A stretch of DNA of 64,000 nt. It comes from Clavibacter michiganensis subsp. tessellarius. GTDB taxonomy: Bacteria; Actinomycetota; Actinomycetes; Actinomycetales; Microbacteriaceae. The stretch spans positions 2,728,001 to 2,792,000 of the forward strand of contig NZ_CP040788.1 of assembly GCF_021922985.1 (NCBI RefSeq). Reading direction: 5' to 3'. Shown here in pieces: positions 1-9,035 of the stretch (position 1 is the stretch's first letter; each line of letters starts with the position of its first letter). The translations under genes and the position numbers were made by a program. Under the pieces are notes generated by a model, which saw nothing but the letters and a program-made list of their open reading frames with translations, did no database searches and was not told the origin of the DNA.

Positions 1-1103
1 TGCTGCCCGTCTACGCGCGCAGCTTCGGCGTCGGCAGCTTCGAGATCGGCGCGGTCATCTCCGCGTTCGCGCTCATGCGGCTCGTGATGAGCCCGTTCGT
101 CGCGCGGATCATGGACGGGACGGGCGAGCGCACCGTGCTCGCCATCGGCCTCGCGATCGTCGCGCTCTCCTCCGGCCTCGCGGGCCTCGCGCAGGACTAC
201 CTGCAGCTCCTGCTCCTCCGCGGCGCGGGCGGCATCGGGTCGGCCATGTTCTCGGTCGCGGCCATGACGCTGCTGCTCGGCTCGACGGATCCGACGCGCC
301 GCGCCCGCGCCATCGGCTTCTACCAGGGCGGCTTCCTCATCGGCGGCATGGCCGGGCCCGCGCTCGGCGCCGTGCTCGCGACCGTGTCGCTCACCGCCCC
401 CTTCTTCTTCTACGCGGCGACCCTCGCGGTCGCGAGCGTCATCGGGCTCCTGCTGCTGTCGCGGCGCACGGGCCCGGCGGACGCGACCGGCCCCGCCGAG
501 CCGGCGCGCCCCTTCGCGGAGGTGCTCCGCGACACCCGCTACCGCGGCGCGCTGCTCGCCAACCTCGGCAACGGGTGGGCGTCGATGGGCGTCCGCAGCT
601 CGCTGATCCCGCTGCTCGTCGTCGAGGTGATCCGCGCGCCCGCCGCCTCCACCGGCATCGCGTTCGCGTGCGCCGCCGTCGTGCAGGCCCTCGCGCTCGC
701 GCCCGCCGCGCGCTTCGTCGACACGGTCGGCCGTCGGCCCGCGATCGTCGGGTCGTTCGCCGTCGCCGGCGTGCTGATGGTCGCGATCCCGTTCGCGCCG
801 AACGTGATCGTGCTCACGATCCTGCTCTGCCTGTTCGGCGCGGCCGCCTCCTTCATGGGCACGGCGCCGGGCGCCGCGGTGGGCGACGCCGCGGGCGGCC
901 GCAGCGGCCGTCCCGTCGCCGTCTTCTCGATGGTCTCGGACCTCGGTGCCATCGTCGGCCCGCTCGTCGCCGGGTGCCTCGCCGACGCCGTGTCGTTCCC
1001 CGTCGCGTTCGCCACCGGCGCCGTCCTGCTGCTCGCCGCCTCCGCCTACGCGCTGCTGCGCATGCCGCGCGAGGAGCGCACGGCCGCGCCCGCCGCGGCC
1101 TGA
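1..1103 (+). CDS. MFS transporter, 5' end outside window
   Basis: Cytoplasmic-membrane secondary transporter of the major facilitator superfamily; the substrate cannot be told. The reading frame is open from base 3, so the start and probably the first helices lie upstream; about 366 residues are visible. Roughly ten hydrophobic helices remain, with an MFS-like loop rich in Arg (DPTRRARAIGFYQ) after the fourth visible helix and a basic loop (VDTVGRRPA) after the central loop. The Ala-rich C-terminus ends at TGA. The stop opens a set of TGATCCG repeats (1101-1162). The family is most like drug or sugar efflux MFS, which is an inference from general features only. Confidence 0.85.
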   Translation, partial: LPVYARSFGVGSFEIGAVISAFALMRLVMSPFVARIMDGTGERTVLAIGLAIVALSSGLAGLAQDYLQLLLLRGAGGIGSAMFSVAAMTLLLGSTDPTRRARAIGFYQGGFLIGGMAGPALGAVLATVSLTAPFFFYAATLAVASVIGLLLLSRRTGPADATGPAEPARPFAEVLRDTRYRGALLANLGNGWASMGVRSSLIPLLVVEVIRAPAASTGIAFACAAVVQALALAPAARFVDTVGRRPAIVGSFAVAGVLMVAIPFAPNVIVLTILLCLFGAAASFMGTAPGAAVGDAAGGRSGRPVAVFSMVSDLGAIVGPLVAGCLADAVSFPVAFATGAVLLLAASAYALLRMPREERTAAPAAA

Positions 1104-1162
1104 TCCGGCGCCGGCCTCCGCCTGATCCGGCGCCGCCGTCGCCTGATCCGCCGCGTGATCCG
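1101..1162. repeat. Tandem TGATCCG-containing repeats after the MFS gene
   Basis: Imperfect tandem units beginning TGATCCG start at 1101, 1123, 1144 and 1156, with spacings of 22, 21 and 12 bp. The first unit contains the stop codon of the MFS gene. A TGGCGCCG-like core follows most copies (CGGCGCCG). The next coding start is 124 bp downstream; no gene is seen in the gap. Confidence 0.6.
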
Positions 1163-1285
1163 GCGCCGCCGTCGCCGCCCGATCCGTCGTCCGGGCGCTC
1201 CTCCCCAGGCGGATCCGCGGCCGGGACGTCCGTCCTCCGGCGTCATGCGCAGGATCCGCCGCGCGCTGTCCGTATCCTCGACTCC

Positions 1286-4021
1286 GTGACGACTCCCCCG
1301 AAGAAGCCGCTTCCCCTCGAGCACGACTCCACCCGCGACGGCACGCGCGACGCCGTCGAGCCGGCGCTCCGCTCCGACGTCAGCCACCTCGGCGGCCTGC
1401 TCGGACAGGTGCTCCGCGAGTCCGGCGGCCCCGACCTGCTGGACGACGTGGAGCGGCTCCGCGAGCTCGTCATCGACGCCTACGAGAGCGCGCGCGACGC
1501 CTCCATCGACGACGCCGAGCGGCTCGTCGCCACCTTCACGCCCGAGCGCGCCGAGCAGGTCGCCCGGGCGTTCACCTGCTACTTCCACCTGGCGAACCTC
1601 GCCGAGGAGCACCACCGCGTGCGCGTGCTCCGCGAGCGCGAGGCGGCGTCGGGCTTCGTGCCCGACTCCATCCCGGACGCGGTGGGCAAGCTCACCGAGG
1701 AGCTCGGCCGCGAGGAGGCCATGCGCCGCCTCGGCGAGATGCGCTTCCACCCGGTGCTCACGGCGCACCCCACCGAGGCGCGGCGCCGCGCGGTGGCCAC
1801 GGGGATCCGCCGCATCGGCGACCTGCTCACCGAGCGCGACGGCGCCATGGCGGGCACCCTCACGGGTCAGGACGTCGACCGCCGGCTGCTCGAGGAGATC
1901 GACGGCCTGTGGCGCACGTCGCCGCTGCGCACCACCCGGCCCACGCCGCTCGACGAGGTCCGCACGGCCATGGGCGTCTTCGACCAGACGCTCTTCGAGG
2001 TCGTGCCGCGCGTCTACCGTCTGCTCGACGACTGGCTGCTCGGCGAGGAGGCCGGCGTGCGTGACGCCGTGGCGCCCGCGTTCTTCCGGCTCGGCAACTG
2101 GATCGCGGCGGACCGCGACGGCAACCCGTACGTCACCGCGGCGGTCACCGAGGAGGCCGCGGGCATCGCGAGCGAGCACATCCTCCTGGGGCTCGAGCGC
2201 GTCGCCCTCCGCGTCGGCCGCTCGCTCACCCTCGGCGACGCCGACACCCCGCCGAGCCAGGAGCTCCGCGAGCTCGCCGCCGCGCAGGACGCGCTCGCGC
2301 CGCACCTCACCGCCCGCATCGGCACGCGCGCGCCGGCCGAGCTGCACCGCCGCGTGCTCCTCGTCATCGCCGGCCGCCTCGCCGCCACGCGTGAGCGCCA
2401 CGACGACCCCATCGCCTACCCGTCGGCCGCCGAGCTGCTGGCCGACCTCCGCGTGCTCCAGGCGTCGCTCCGCAGCGCGGGCGCGCACCGCATCGCGAGC
2501 GGCGAGCTGCAGGGCCTCGTCTGGCAGGCCGAGACCTTCGGGTTCCACCTGGCCGAGATGGAGGTGCGCCAGCACTCGCAGGTGCACCGCGAGGCGCTCC
2601 GCGAGGTGCTGGCCGTGGCCGCGGCGGATGCGTTCGGCGACCAGGCGCCCGAGCTCGCGCCCATGACGGTGGAGGTGCTCGACGTGTTCCGCACGCTCGC
2701 CCGCCTGCAGGAGCGGCACGGCGTCGCGCCGTTCTCCCGCTTCATCGTCTCGTTCACGCAGTCGGCCGACGACATCCGCACGGTGCACGAGCTGGCCGCG
2801 CTGGCGCTCGGCTCGGCGGAGGAGGCGCCCGTCCTCGACGTCATCCCGCTGTTCGAGACGTTCGCCGACCTGAACGCGAGCACCGAGATCCTCGACGGGA
2901 TGATCCGGCTGCCCCAGGTCGCGGCCCGCCTCGCCGCCACCGGCCGCAAGCTCGAGGTCATGCTCGGCTACTCCGACTCCTCGAAGGACGTCGGGCCCGT
3001 CTCCGCGACGTTCGCGCTGTTCGACGCGCAGGCGCGCATCGCCGCGTGGGCGCGCGAGAACGACATCGAGCTCACGCTCTTCCATGGCCGCGGCGGTGCA
3101 CTCGGCCGGGGTGGCGGGCCGGCCGACCGCGCGGTGCGGGCCCAGCCGCCGGGATCCGTCGACGGCCGCTTCAAGCTCACCGAGCAGGGCGAGGTGATCT
3201 TCGCCCACTACGGCGACAAGCGCATCGCCGCCCGGCACATCGAGCAGATGGCCGCCGCGACCCTGCTCGCGTCCGCGCCCTCCAACGAGGAGCGCAACGC
3301 GGCGGCCGCGCACGGGTCGGCGGACATGGTGCGCGTCATGGACGAGGCCTCCCGCGCCCGGTTCTTCGAGCTCGTGAAGGCGCCCGGCTTCGCACCCTGG
3401 TTCGCGCAGGTCACGCCCATGGAGGAGATCGGGCTGCTCGCGCTCGGCTCGCGGCCCGCCCGCCGCGGCCTGTCGGTCGAGTCGCTCGAGGACCTGCGGG
3501 CGATCCCGTGGGTGTTCGCGTGGACGCAGGCGCGCATCAACCTCACGGGCTGGTTCGGCCTCGGCTCCGCGCTGGCCGCCGTCGGCGACGAGGCCGTGCT
3601 CCGCCGGGCCTACGACGAGTGGCCGCTGTTCACGTCGATGATCGACAACGTCGAGATGTCGCTCGCCAAGACCGACGGCCGCCTCGCGGAGCGCTACCTC
3701 GCGCTCGGCGACCGGCCGGACCTCGCGGCGCTCGTCACCGAGGAGATGGAGCTCACGCGCGAGTGGGTGCGGAAGGCGACGGGCCGCGGCGAGATCCTCG
3801 AGGGCCGCCCGGTGCTGCGCCGCGCGGTGCGCCTCCGCAGCCCGTACGTCGACGCGCTGTCGCTGCTGCAGCTGCGTGCGCTCCGCGCCCTGCGCACGCC
3901 GGCGGCCGAGGGGTCGCCCGCGCAGGGCGCGCCCGGCCAGGCCGACCCGACGGATCCGGACCACCGGCTCCTGCTCCTCACGGTCAACGGCATCGCGGCG
4001 GGGCTGCAGAACACGGGGTGA
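1286..4021 (+). CDS. ppc: Phosphoenolpyruvate carboxylase
   Basis: Cytosolic anaplerotic enzyme that carboxylates PEP with bicarbonate to oxaloacetate. The 911-residue length is normal for the bacterial family. Visible family motifs are the catalytic-His segment VLTAHPTEARRR near residue 158, GYSDSSKDVG near 560, the Gly-rich FHGRGGALGRGGG near 598, and the conserved C-terminal GLQNTG. The frame is open far upstream, but the upstream part reads as Arg-rich shadow. I chose GTG at 1286 because TATCCT (1273-1278) lies 7 nt before it, which fits a leaderless transcript, and because the family N-terminus begins about here. Flanked by an MFS gene upstream and a convergent regulator gene downstream. 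Confidence 0.95.
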   Translation: MTTPPKKPLPLEHDSTRDGTRDAVEPALRSDVSHLGGLLGQVLRESGGPDLLDDVERLRELVIDAYESARDASIDDAERLVATFTPERAEQVARAFTCYFHLANLAEEHHRVRVLREREAASGFVPDSIPDAVGKLTEELGREEAMRRLGEMRFHPVLTAHPTEARRRAVATGIRRIGDLLTERDGAMAGTLTGQDVDRRLLEEIDGLWRTSPLRTTRPTPLDEVRTAMGVFDQTLFEVVPRVYRLLDDWLLGEEAGVRDAVAPAFFRLGNWIAADRDGNPYVTAAVTEEAAGIASEHILLGLERVALRVGRSLTLGDADTPPSQELRELAAAQDALAPHLTARIGTRAPAELHRRVLLVIAGRLAATRERHDDPIAYPSAAELLADLRVLQASLRSAGAHRIASGELQGLVWQAETFGFHLAEMEVRQHSQVHREALREVLAVAAADAFGDQAPELAPMTVEVLDVFRTLARLQERHGVAPFSRFIVSFTQSADDIRTVHELAALALGSAEEAPVLDVIPLFETFADLNASTEILDGMIRLPQVAARLAATGRKLEVMLGYSDSSKDVGPVSATFALFDAQARIAAWARENDIELTLFHGRGGALGRGGGPADRAVRAQPPGSVDGRFKLTEQGEVIFAHYGDKRIAARHIEQMAAATLLASAPSNEERNAAAAHGSADMVRVMDEASRARFFELVKAPGFAPWFAQVTPMEEIGLLALGSRPARRGLSVESLEDLRAIPWVFAWTQARINLTGWFGLGSALAAVGDEAVLRRAYDEWPLFTSMIDNVEMSLAKTDGRLAERYLALGDRPDLAALVTEEMELTREWVRKATGRGEILEGRPVLRRAVRLRSPYVDALSLLQLRALRALRTPAAEGSPAQGAPGQADPTDPDHRLLLLTVNGIAAGLQNTG

Positions 4022-4109
4022 TCCGGGCCCGGGCCCGGGCCTCTCCGCCCGCTCCCGATGCGACTACGGCCGGTCCCGCGCCCTCGAGGGCGTCTCGGAT
4101 CCGAACCCG

Positions 4110-4137
4110 TGGGAGCCCCACTGTGGGTGGTCTCCCC
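4110..4137. terminator. Possible hairpin after ppc
   Basis: An imperfect inverted repeat (GGGAG..CCAC / GGTGG.CTCCC) lies between ppc and the convergent regulator. It has no T-run, as usual for high-GC Actinobacteria, so terminator function is tentative. The rest of 4022-4232 shows only a short triple GGGCCC-type repeat directly after the ppc stop. Confidence 0.3.
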
Positions 4138-4232
4138 CCGAACGCGCTGTCATCGCGTGTCCGTCCGTTCGTCCGCCCCGGCGCGCATCCCGGTCGGGAC
4201 GCGTCGGCGCAGCATGCTCCGTCGTGTCCGGA

Positions 4233-4736
4233 TCAGGCTCGACCGCCGGGCGTCGGCTCCCTGCGGTCGCGCGAGAGCGGGAACCGGCGATCCAGGCGCG
4301 GGCTGAGGACCACGAGGAACAGGAACACCGCCAGCAGCCATCCGGCGATCCAGTAGGCGGGGATGAGGAAGATCGCGTGGTTCGCGAGCGCGTCCGTCGT
4401 GATGCCGACGATCACGGCGATCGTGAGCAGCGCGCCGACGCCGTAGTAGAGGGCTTCGAGTCCGTCGGTGATCGTGTCGCGGCGTTCCTGCTGCCGTGCG
4501 GCGCGGGTGTCGAGGGCTGCGACGGCGTGTCCGTAGTCGTTCTCGTCGACGGTGGTGAAGAGGTCGCGCACCTGGACCTCGAGCGCCGCGGCCACGCGGG
4601 TGAGCGTGTCGAGGCTGGCGTCGTTGCCGGCTTCGAGGCGTTGCACCGTCCGGACGGTGATGCCGCTGGCCTCGGCGAGCCGCTCCTGGGTCCAGCCTCG
4701 TTGCGTCCGGAGGTCGACGATCCGTGTCTCGTTCAT
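4233..4736 (-). CDS. XRE-family regulator with C-terminal membrane helices
   Basis: DNA-binding protein that is probably tethered to the membrane. Residues 1-60 form a Cro/CI-type helix-turn-helix (RGWTQERLAEASGITVRTVQ and the following recognition helix). Residues about 90-145 hold two hydrophobic helices separated by a short loop, and a basic tail follows; total 167 aa. An in-frame start 14 codons further upstream exists, but ATG at 4736 is preceded at 7 nt by TACTGT, the leaderless pattern. HTH plus two-helix proteins of this type are common in Actinobacteria and Firmicutes; the target and signal are unknown. It is convergent with ppc. Confidence 0.8.
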   Translation of the reverse strand: MNETRIVDLRTQRGWTQERLAEASGITVRTVQRLEAGNDASLDTLTRVAAALEVQVRDLFTTVDENDYGHAVAALDTRAARQQERRDTITDGLEALYYGVGALLTIAVIVGITTDALANHAIFLIPAYWIAGWLLAVFLFLVVLSPRLDRRFPLSRDRREPTPGGRA

Positions 4737-4916
4737 GATCCCCACAGTAGGGACGGGACACCGCGCCGGACACGACATCGACCCGACGACGGCCCGACAT
4801 CCACCCGACAGCGTGCATCCATCCCCGGACCCGCCTTCGTCGAGGCCGCGCCAGGCCGCCGAGATCGCGGGGAGGGGCGCCGCGGTCGTCTGCCGGGCTC
4901 GAGGCTGCCGAGGGGG

Positions 4917-6008
4917 CTAGTTCGCCCCGACCTCCCGGCGGATCGCCGCCGCGAAGCGGTCGATGTCGTCCTCGGTGGTGTCGAAGGAGCACATCCAGCG
5001 CACCTCGCGGCGGGCCGGGTCCCAGTCGTAGAAGCGGAACTCGCTGCGGAGGCGGTCGGCGACGCCCTCGGGGAGGATCGCGAACAGGCCGTTCGCCTGC
5101 GTCTCCTGCGTGAACTCGACGCCGTCCACGCCGTCGAGCGCTGAGCGGAGGCGCGCGGCCATCCCGTTCGCGTGGCGCGCGGAGCGGAGGTAGAGCGGCA
5201 CGCCGTCGATCTCGGATCCGAGGAGCGCCAGCAGCTGCGCGCTCACGAACCGCATCTTCGAGGCGAGCTGCATGTTGAGCTTGCGGAGGTACGTGAGCCC
5301 CTCGGACGCCTCCGGGTCGAGCACAACGATCGCCTCGCCGTAGAGCAGGCCGTTCTTGGTGCCGCCGAAGCTGACGACGTCGACGCCCGCATCCGACGTG
5401 AAGGCGCGGAACGGCGCATCCAGCGTCGCGGCCGCGTTCGAGAGGCGGGCGCCGTCCATGTGCAGGCGCATGCCGCGCTCGTGCGCGTGGTCGGCGATCG
5501 CCCGCACCTCGGCCGGCGTGTAGACCGTGCCGAGCTCGGTGGTCTGCGTGATGCTCACGGCGAGCGGCTGCGCGCGGTGCTCGTCGCCCCAGCCCCACGC
5601 CTCGCGGTCGATGAGCTCGGGCGTGAGCTTGCCGTCCTCGGTGGGCACCTGCAGGAGCTTGATCCCGGCGACGCGCTCGGGGGCGCCGCCCTCGTCGGTG
5701 TTGATGTGCGCGGTGGTCGCGCAGACCACGGCACCCCAGCGCGGCAGCATCGAGAGGAGGCCGGTGACGTTCGCGCCCGTGCCGTTGAAGACGGGGAACG
5801 CCTCGGCGCCGCGGCCGAAGTGCTCGCCCACGACCTCCTGGAGCCGGGCCGTGTAGGCGTCGCCGCCGTACGCGACCTGGTGCCCGCCGTTCGCGGCGGC
5901 GATGGCCTCGAGCACCTCGGGGTGGATCCCCGAGTAGTTGTCGGAGGCGAACCCGCGGGCGGCGGTGTCGTGGAGGCGGAGGGGGGAGGCGGCGGGGGCG
6001 TCGGTCAC
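4917..6008 (-). CDS. Low-specificity L-threonine aldolase (PLP)
   Basis: PLP-dependent fold-type I enzyme that cleaves L-threonine or allo-threonine to glycine and acetaldehyde; 363 aa, normal length. Visible motifs are FNGTGANVTGL near residue 74, HMDGARLSNA near 183 (the PLP-contacting Asp185), and SFGGTKNG with the likely Schiff-base Lys218. The GTG start is preceded by GAGGAT at 6 nt. The family (beta-eliminating lyase) also includes phenylserine aldolases, so the substrate is not certain. It lies in a same-strand series with the Nudix and flavoprotein genes, with roughly 100-bp gaps, each with its own start signal. Confidence 0.85.
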   Translation of the reverse strand: MTDAPAASPLRLHDTAARGFASDNYSGIHPEVLEAIAAANGGHQVAYGGDAYTARLQEVVGEHFGRGAEAFPVFNGTGANVTGLLSMLPRWGAVVCATTAHINTDEGGAPERVAGIKLLQVPTEDGKLTPELIDREAWGWGDEHRAQPLAVSITQTTELGTVYTPAEVRAIADHAHERGMRLHMDGARLSNAAATLDAPFRAFTSDAGVDVVSFGGTKNGLLYGEAIVVLDPEASEGLTYLRKLNMQLASKMRFVSAQLLALLGSEIDGVPLYLRSARHANGMAARLRSALDGVDGVEFTQETQANGLFAILPEGVADRLRSEFRFYDWDPARREVRWMCSFDTTEDDIDRFAAAIRREVGAN

Positions 6009-6104
6009 CCGTCCATCCTCGCCTACGGGCCGTCCCGCCCGTGCGCGCTCGGGGCACGGCCGGGTCCGCGCCGGGCCTACGCGCTCGCGTCGGCGCGCGT
6101 CCGC

Positions 6105-6761
6105 CTACGCCGGGAACCCGTGCAGCGCCACGTGCTGGAGCAGGATCACCGTCTTGCCGTCGGCGATGCGGCCGTCGGCGACCATCGCGAGCGCCTCGTC
6201 GAGCGTCACCTCGATGCGCTCGATGTCCTCGCCCTCCTCGGCCACGCCGCCGCCCGCGCCCACGACGTCGGCGGGCGCGTACGCCGCGAGGTAGTGGTGG
6301 ACGCGCTCGGTGACGGAGCCGGGGCTCATGAAGAGGTCGAACAGGTGCGTGAGCGCGACGACCTCGACGCCGAGCTCCTCGCGGGCCTCGCGGCGGATGG
6401 CGTCCTCGGGGGAGTCCTCGTCGAGGAGGCCGGCGGCGGCCTCGATCAGCATGCCGTCGGGGTGGCCGTTGACGTAGGCGGGGTAGCGGAACTGCCGGGT
6501 GAGGAGGATCCGGTGGGTGTCGGCCGCGTAGAGCAGGACGGTGGCGCCGTCCCCGCGGTCGTAGGTCTCCCGCTGCTGCTCCTGCCAGGATCCGTCGCGC
6601 AGCCGCAGGTCGAGCGTCGTCCGGCGGAGCACGTGCCAGCCGTCGGAGGTGACTTCGACGCGCTTCACGACCACGTCGGGGTTGCGGTCGAGGTCGGTCC
6701 CGCGGAGGTGGAGGCCGGTGCGACCCCTCGAGTCGGGCACGGTCTCACCGGGGCGCGTCAT
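6105..6761 (-). CDS. nudK: Nudix hydrolase, NudK (GDP-mannose pyrophosphatase) type
   Basis: Cytosolic Nudix hydrolase of 218 aa. The Nudix helix ends in REAREELGV (124-132), and the preceding segment GHPDGMLIEAAAGLLDEDS lacks the canonical Gly/Glu spacing in the same way I recall for E. coli NudK. The downstream FMSPGSVTERVHHY and DGKTVILLQ also resemble NudK. Expected activity is hydrolysis of GDP-mannose or ADP-ribose-type nucleotide sugars. A longer in-frame extension upstream is Pro/Arg-rich and unlikely. ATG 6761 has GAGGAT 6 nt upstream, identical in spacing to the threonine aldolase gene. ADP-ribose pyrophosphatase is the main alternative. Confidence 0.8.
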   Translation of the reverse strand: MTRPGETVPDSRGRTGLHLRGTDLDRNPDVVVKRVEVTSDGWHVLRRTTLDLRLRDGSWQEQQRETYDRGDGATVLLYAADTHRILLTRQFRYPAYVNGHPDGMLIEAAAGLLDEDSPEDAIRREAREELGVEVVALTHLFDLFMSPGSVTERVHHYLAAYAPADVVGAGGGVAEEGEDIERIEVTLDEALAMVADGRIADGKTVILLQHVALHGFPA

Positions 6762-6888
6762 GCGGCCATCCTCGCGGGCCGGGGCGCGGGGCGCGTCCGC
6801 CGGAGGGCGGATCGGGGCCGTGGGCGCGCGGATCAGGCCGGGCGCGACCGGCGGCCGAGGCGGACGCGGCGGCCATGGCACCCGAGGA

Positions 6889-8157
6889 TCAGGCGCGCCC
6901 CTGCAGGATCAGGTTCCAGTACACCCACGGCAGCACGTAGCGGTCGGTGAGGAAGGTGATGCGGCGCTCCTTCGCGAGGCCCTTCCAGCCGGGGACCGTG
7001 GGCTTCGGGCGGTAGCGGTCGTCGAACTCGGCGAACACGACGGTGGAGCGCGAGACCACGAAGGGGCACACCGAGTACCCGTCGTACGTCTGCGGCAGGG
7101 GCTTGCCCTTCTGGGCGGCGACGAGGTTCTTCGCGACCGCGGTGGTCTGCTGGCGGAGCGCGCCGCCGGACTTCGAGTTCGTGGTGGCGGCCGCGTCGCC
7201 GAGCGCCCACACGTCGGGGAACCGCGGGTGGCGGAGGGTGAGCGGATCCACCTCGACGAAGCCGCCCGCGTCGCCGGGCGCCGCGAGGCCGGTGCCGGCG
7301 AGCCAGTCGGGCGCGGACTGCGGCGGGACCGCGTGCAGCACGTCGTAGGCGATGGTCTCGCGCTCGGCGCCGTCGAGGCCCTGCTGCGCGGCGTGGTCGG
7401 GCCCGAGGAGCGCGCGGGTGCGGTCGACGCCGGCGATCTCCACGGTGCGGGCGACCGGATCCACGGCGACGAGCTCGCGCCCGTACCGCACCTCGATGCC
7501 GTACTCGGCGACCTTGCGCTCGAGCTCGGCGTCGATGAGCGGCATGCCGAACATGGTGGGCGTGGGCACGACCAGCACGACGCGGATGTCGTCGAGCACG
7601 CCGAGCGCGCGCCAGTGGTCGCACGCGAGGTACATGGGCTTCTGCGACGCGCCCGAGCACGTGCCCGGGCCGTCCGGCTGCGTGAAGACGACCGTGCCGG
7701 AGCGCACGTCCCGCAGCACCTTCGAGGCCTTGGCGGCGTAGTGGTGCTCGTAGTTGGAGATGCCGACGGGCGAGTCCATCGCCGCGACGAGGCCGGGCAC
7801 GGCGTCCCAGTCCTTCTGGATGCCCGGGCACACGACGAGCTGGCCGTAGGAGAGGCGTGCGCCGGAGGCGAGGGCGACCGTCTTCGCGGCCGGGTCGATG
7901 CCGGCGACGCGGTCCTGGATCCACGTGACGCCCTTCGGCGTGATGGACCCCTGCGGCCGCGTGGCCTGCGAGGCGCGCGCGGTGCCGCCCGCGACGTGGG
8001 AGAACATCGGCTGGTAGTAGTGGGTGTCCCGCGGCTCGATGACCGCCACATCCTGGATGCCGTACCGCCGGAGGCGCCCCGCGGCCGAGAGCCCCGCGTT
8101 CCCCCCGCCGATGACGAGGACGTCGTGGTGCGCGGGGGTGCCGGAGGGGTCGGTCAT
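6889..8157 (-). CDS. FAD-dependent oxidoreductase, sulfide:quinone reductase-like
   Basis: Flavoprotein of the pyridine-nucleotide disulfide reductase superfamily; 422 aa. An N-terminal Rossmann motif VIGGGNAGLSAAGRLR is at residues 14-29 and the second FAD motif DVWALGDAAAT near 315. Cysteines that match the redox-active pair of SQR enzymes are in GTCSGASQKPMYLA and YSVCPFVVS, and a third Cys is in VVCPGIQ. It probably oxidises sulfide or persulfide and passes electrons to quinone at the membrane; NADH dehydrogenase-like activity is the alternative. Its stop codon is followed by TCC (TGATCC). The start ATG has TAGGTT exactly 6 nt upstream (8164-8169), an almost ideal leaderless signal. Confidence 0.8.
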   Translation of the reverse strand: MTDPSGTPAHHDVLVIGGGNAGLSAAGRLRRYGIQDVAVIEPRDTHYYQPMFSHVAGGTARASQATRPQGSITPKGVTWIQDRVAGIDPAAKTVALASGARLSYGQLVVCPGIQKDWDAVPGLVAAMDSPVGISNYEHHYAAKASKVLRDVRSGTVVFTQPDGPGTCSGASQKPMYLACDHWRALGVLDDIRVVLVVPTPTMFGMPLIDAELERKVAEYGIEVRYGRELVAVDPVARTVEIAGVDRTRALLGPDHAAQQGLDGAERETIAYDVLHAVPPQSAPDWLAGTGLAAPGDAGGFVEVDPLTLRHPRFPDVWALGDAAATTNSKSGGALRQQTTAVAKNLVAAQKGKPLPQTYDGYSVCPFVVSRSTVVFAEFDDRYRPKPTVPGWKGLAKERRITFLTDRYVLPWVYWNLILQGRA

Positions 8158-8273
8158 GGGCTCAACCTAGGCCCGACCTGCGACATCCGTGCGGGCGTCG
8201 GCGTACGGGTCCGTGCCGCGCGCCGCCGTGCCCCCGCTCCTGGCCGGAAAGCGCACGCGCGCCGCCTCCCGCT

Positions 8274-8295
8274 GGCCGCGCAGCGAAGCGCGGCC
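8274..8295. other. Hairpin in the 8158-8426 intergenic region
   Basis: Perfect 8-bp inverted repeat GGCCGCGC / GCGCGGCC with a 6-nt loop. It sits in the 269-bp gap between the divergent flavoprotein and Asp23 genes. I see no gene in the gap. Confidence 0.35.
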
Positions 8296-8426
8296 GCTCC
8301 TGCCTGGAGGATCCCTGGACGTCCGGGACGACCGGGCGGCCCTGCCCGTCTCCTTGACGTGCCGGTCATCCAGCCGGCACCGCGACCCGCAGCCCGGGAC
8401 GCGCCACCGATCACCAGGAGCACCAC

Positions 8427-8876
8427 ATGACCGACGTCACCCCCGCCACCGCCTCCAGCCGCGCCGCCGCGAAGCACACCCCCGCCGGCTCCGCCTCGGG
8501 CAAGAACACGATCGCCGACGGCGTCGTCGAGAAGGTCGCCGGCATCGCGGCCCGCCAGGTCCCCGGCGTGCACGACCTGGGCAACGGCGCCGCGCGTGCC
8601 GTCGGCGCGATCCGCAACGTCATCGGCCAGCAGGACCGCGGCCAGGGCATCTCCGTCGAGGTCGGCGAGAAGCAGGTCGCGGCCGACATCGTCGTCGTCG
8701 CCGAGTACCCCGTCGCGCTGCAGGACCTCGCCGACCGGATCCGCGAGTCCGTCACCGACGCCATCTCGCAGGTCGTCGGCATGGACGTCACCGAGGTCAA
8801 CGTCACCGTCTCCGACGTGCACATCCCGTCGGACGACAAGGACGAGGACGACGACAAGCAGAGCCGCGTCCAGTAG
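8427..8876 (+). CDS. Asp23/Gls24 family envelope stress protein
   Basis: 149-residue protein of the alkaline-shock Asp23/Gls24 family. The core runs from about residue 27 (TIADGVVEKVAGIAARQVPG) to 128 and includes the typical YPVALQDLADRIRESV helix and the VNVTVSDVHI strand. The tail is acidic and Lys-rich (DDKDEDDDK). Family members form membrane-associated assemblies in envelope stress; no transmembrane segment is seen here. ATG 8427 has CAGGAG 6 nt upstream. A larger Asp23 gene follows 159 bp downstream, so the two probably act together. Confidence 0.85.
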   Translation: MTDVTPATASSRAAAKHTPAGSASGKNTIADGVVEKVAGIAARQVPGVHDLGNGAARAVGAIRNVIGQQDRGQGISVEVGEKQVAADIVVVAEYPVALQDLADRIRESVTDAISQVVGMDVTEVNVTVSDVHIPSDDKDEDDDKQSRVQ

Positions 8877-9035
8877 CACCACCCCGCTGGCGGGACCGGG
8901 TTCGCCCGGTCCCGCCGCCGTGCGCGGCATCGCGCGCACCCGGCCGGCGCGTCGATCCGCGCGGCAGCATGGCCCGGCCCCATCCCCCCTCCGCACCGCA
9001 TCCGCACCCTCCCGCACCACCGAAGGAGCACCGAC

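Noticed and set aside
1046..3964. A 972-codon open frame antisense to ppc
   Set aside because: Composition is Arg/Ala/Glu low complexity and it opposes a clear ppc; no ribosome-binding site.
4022..4232. tRNA-like hairpins after ppc
   Set aside because: No cloverleaf with anticodon and CCA-proximal stem could be drawn; only one imperfect hairpin.
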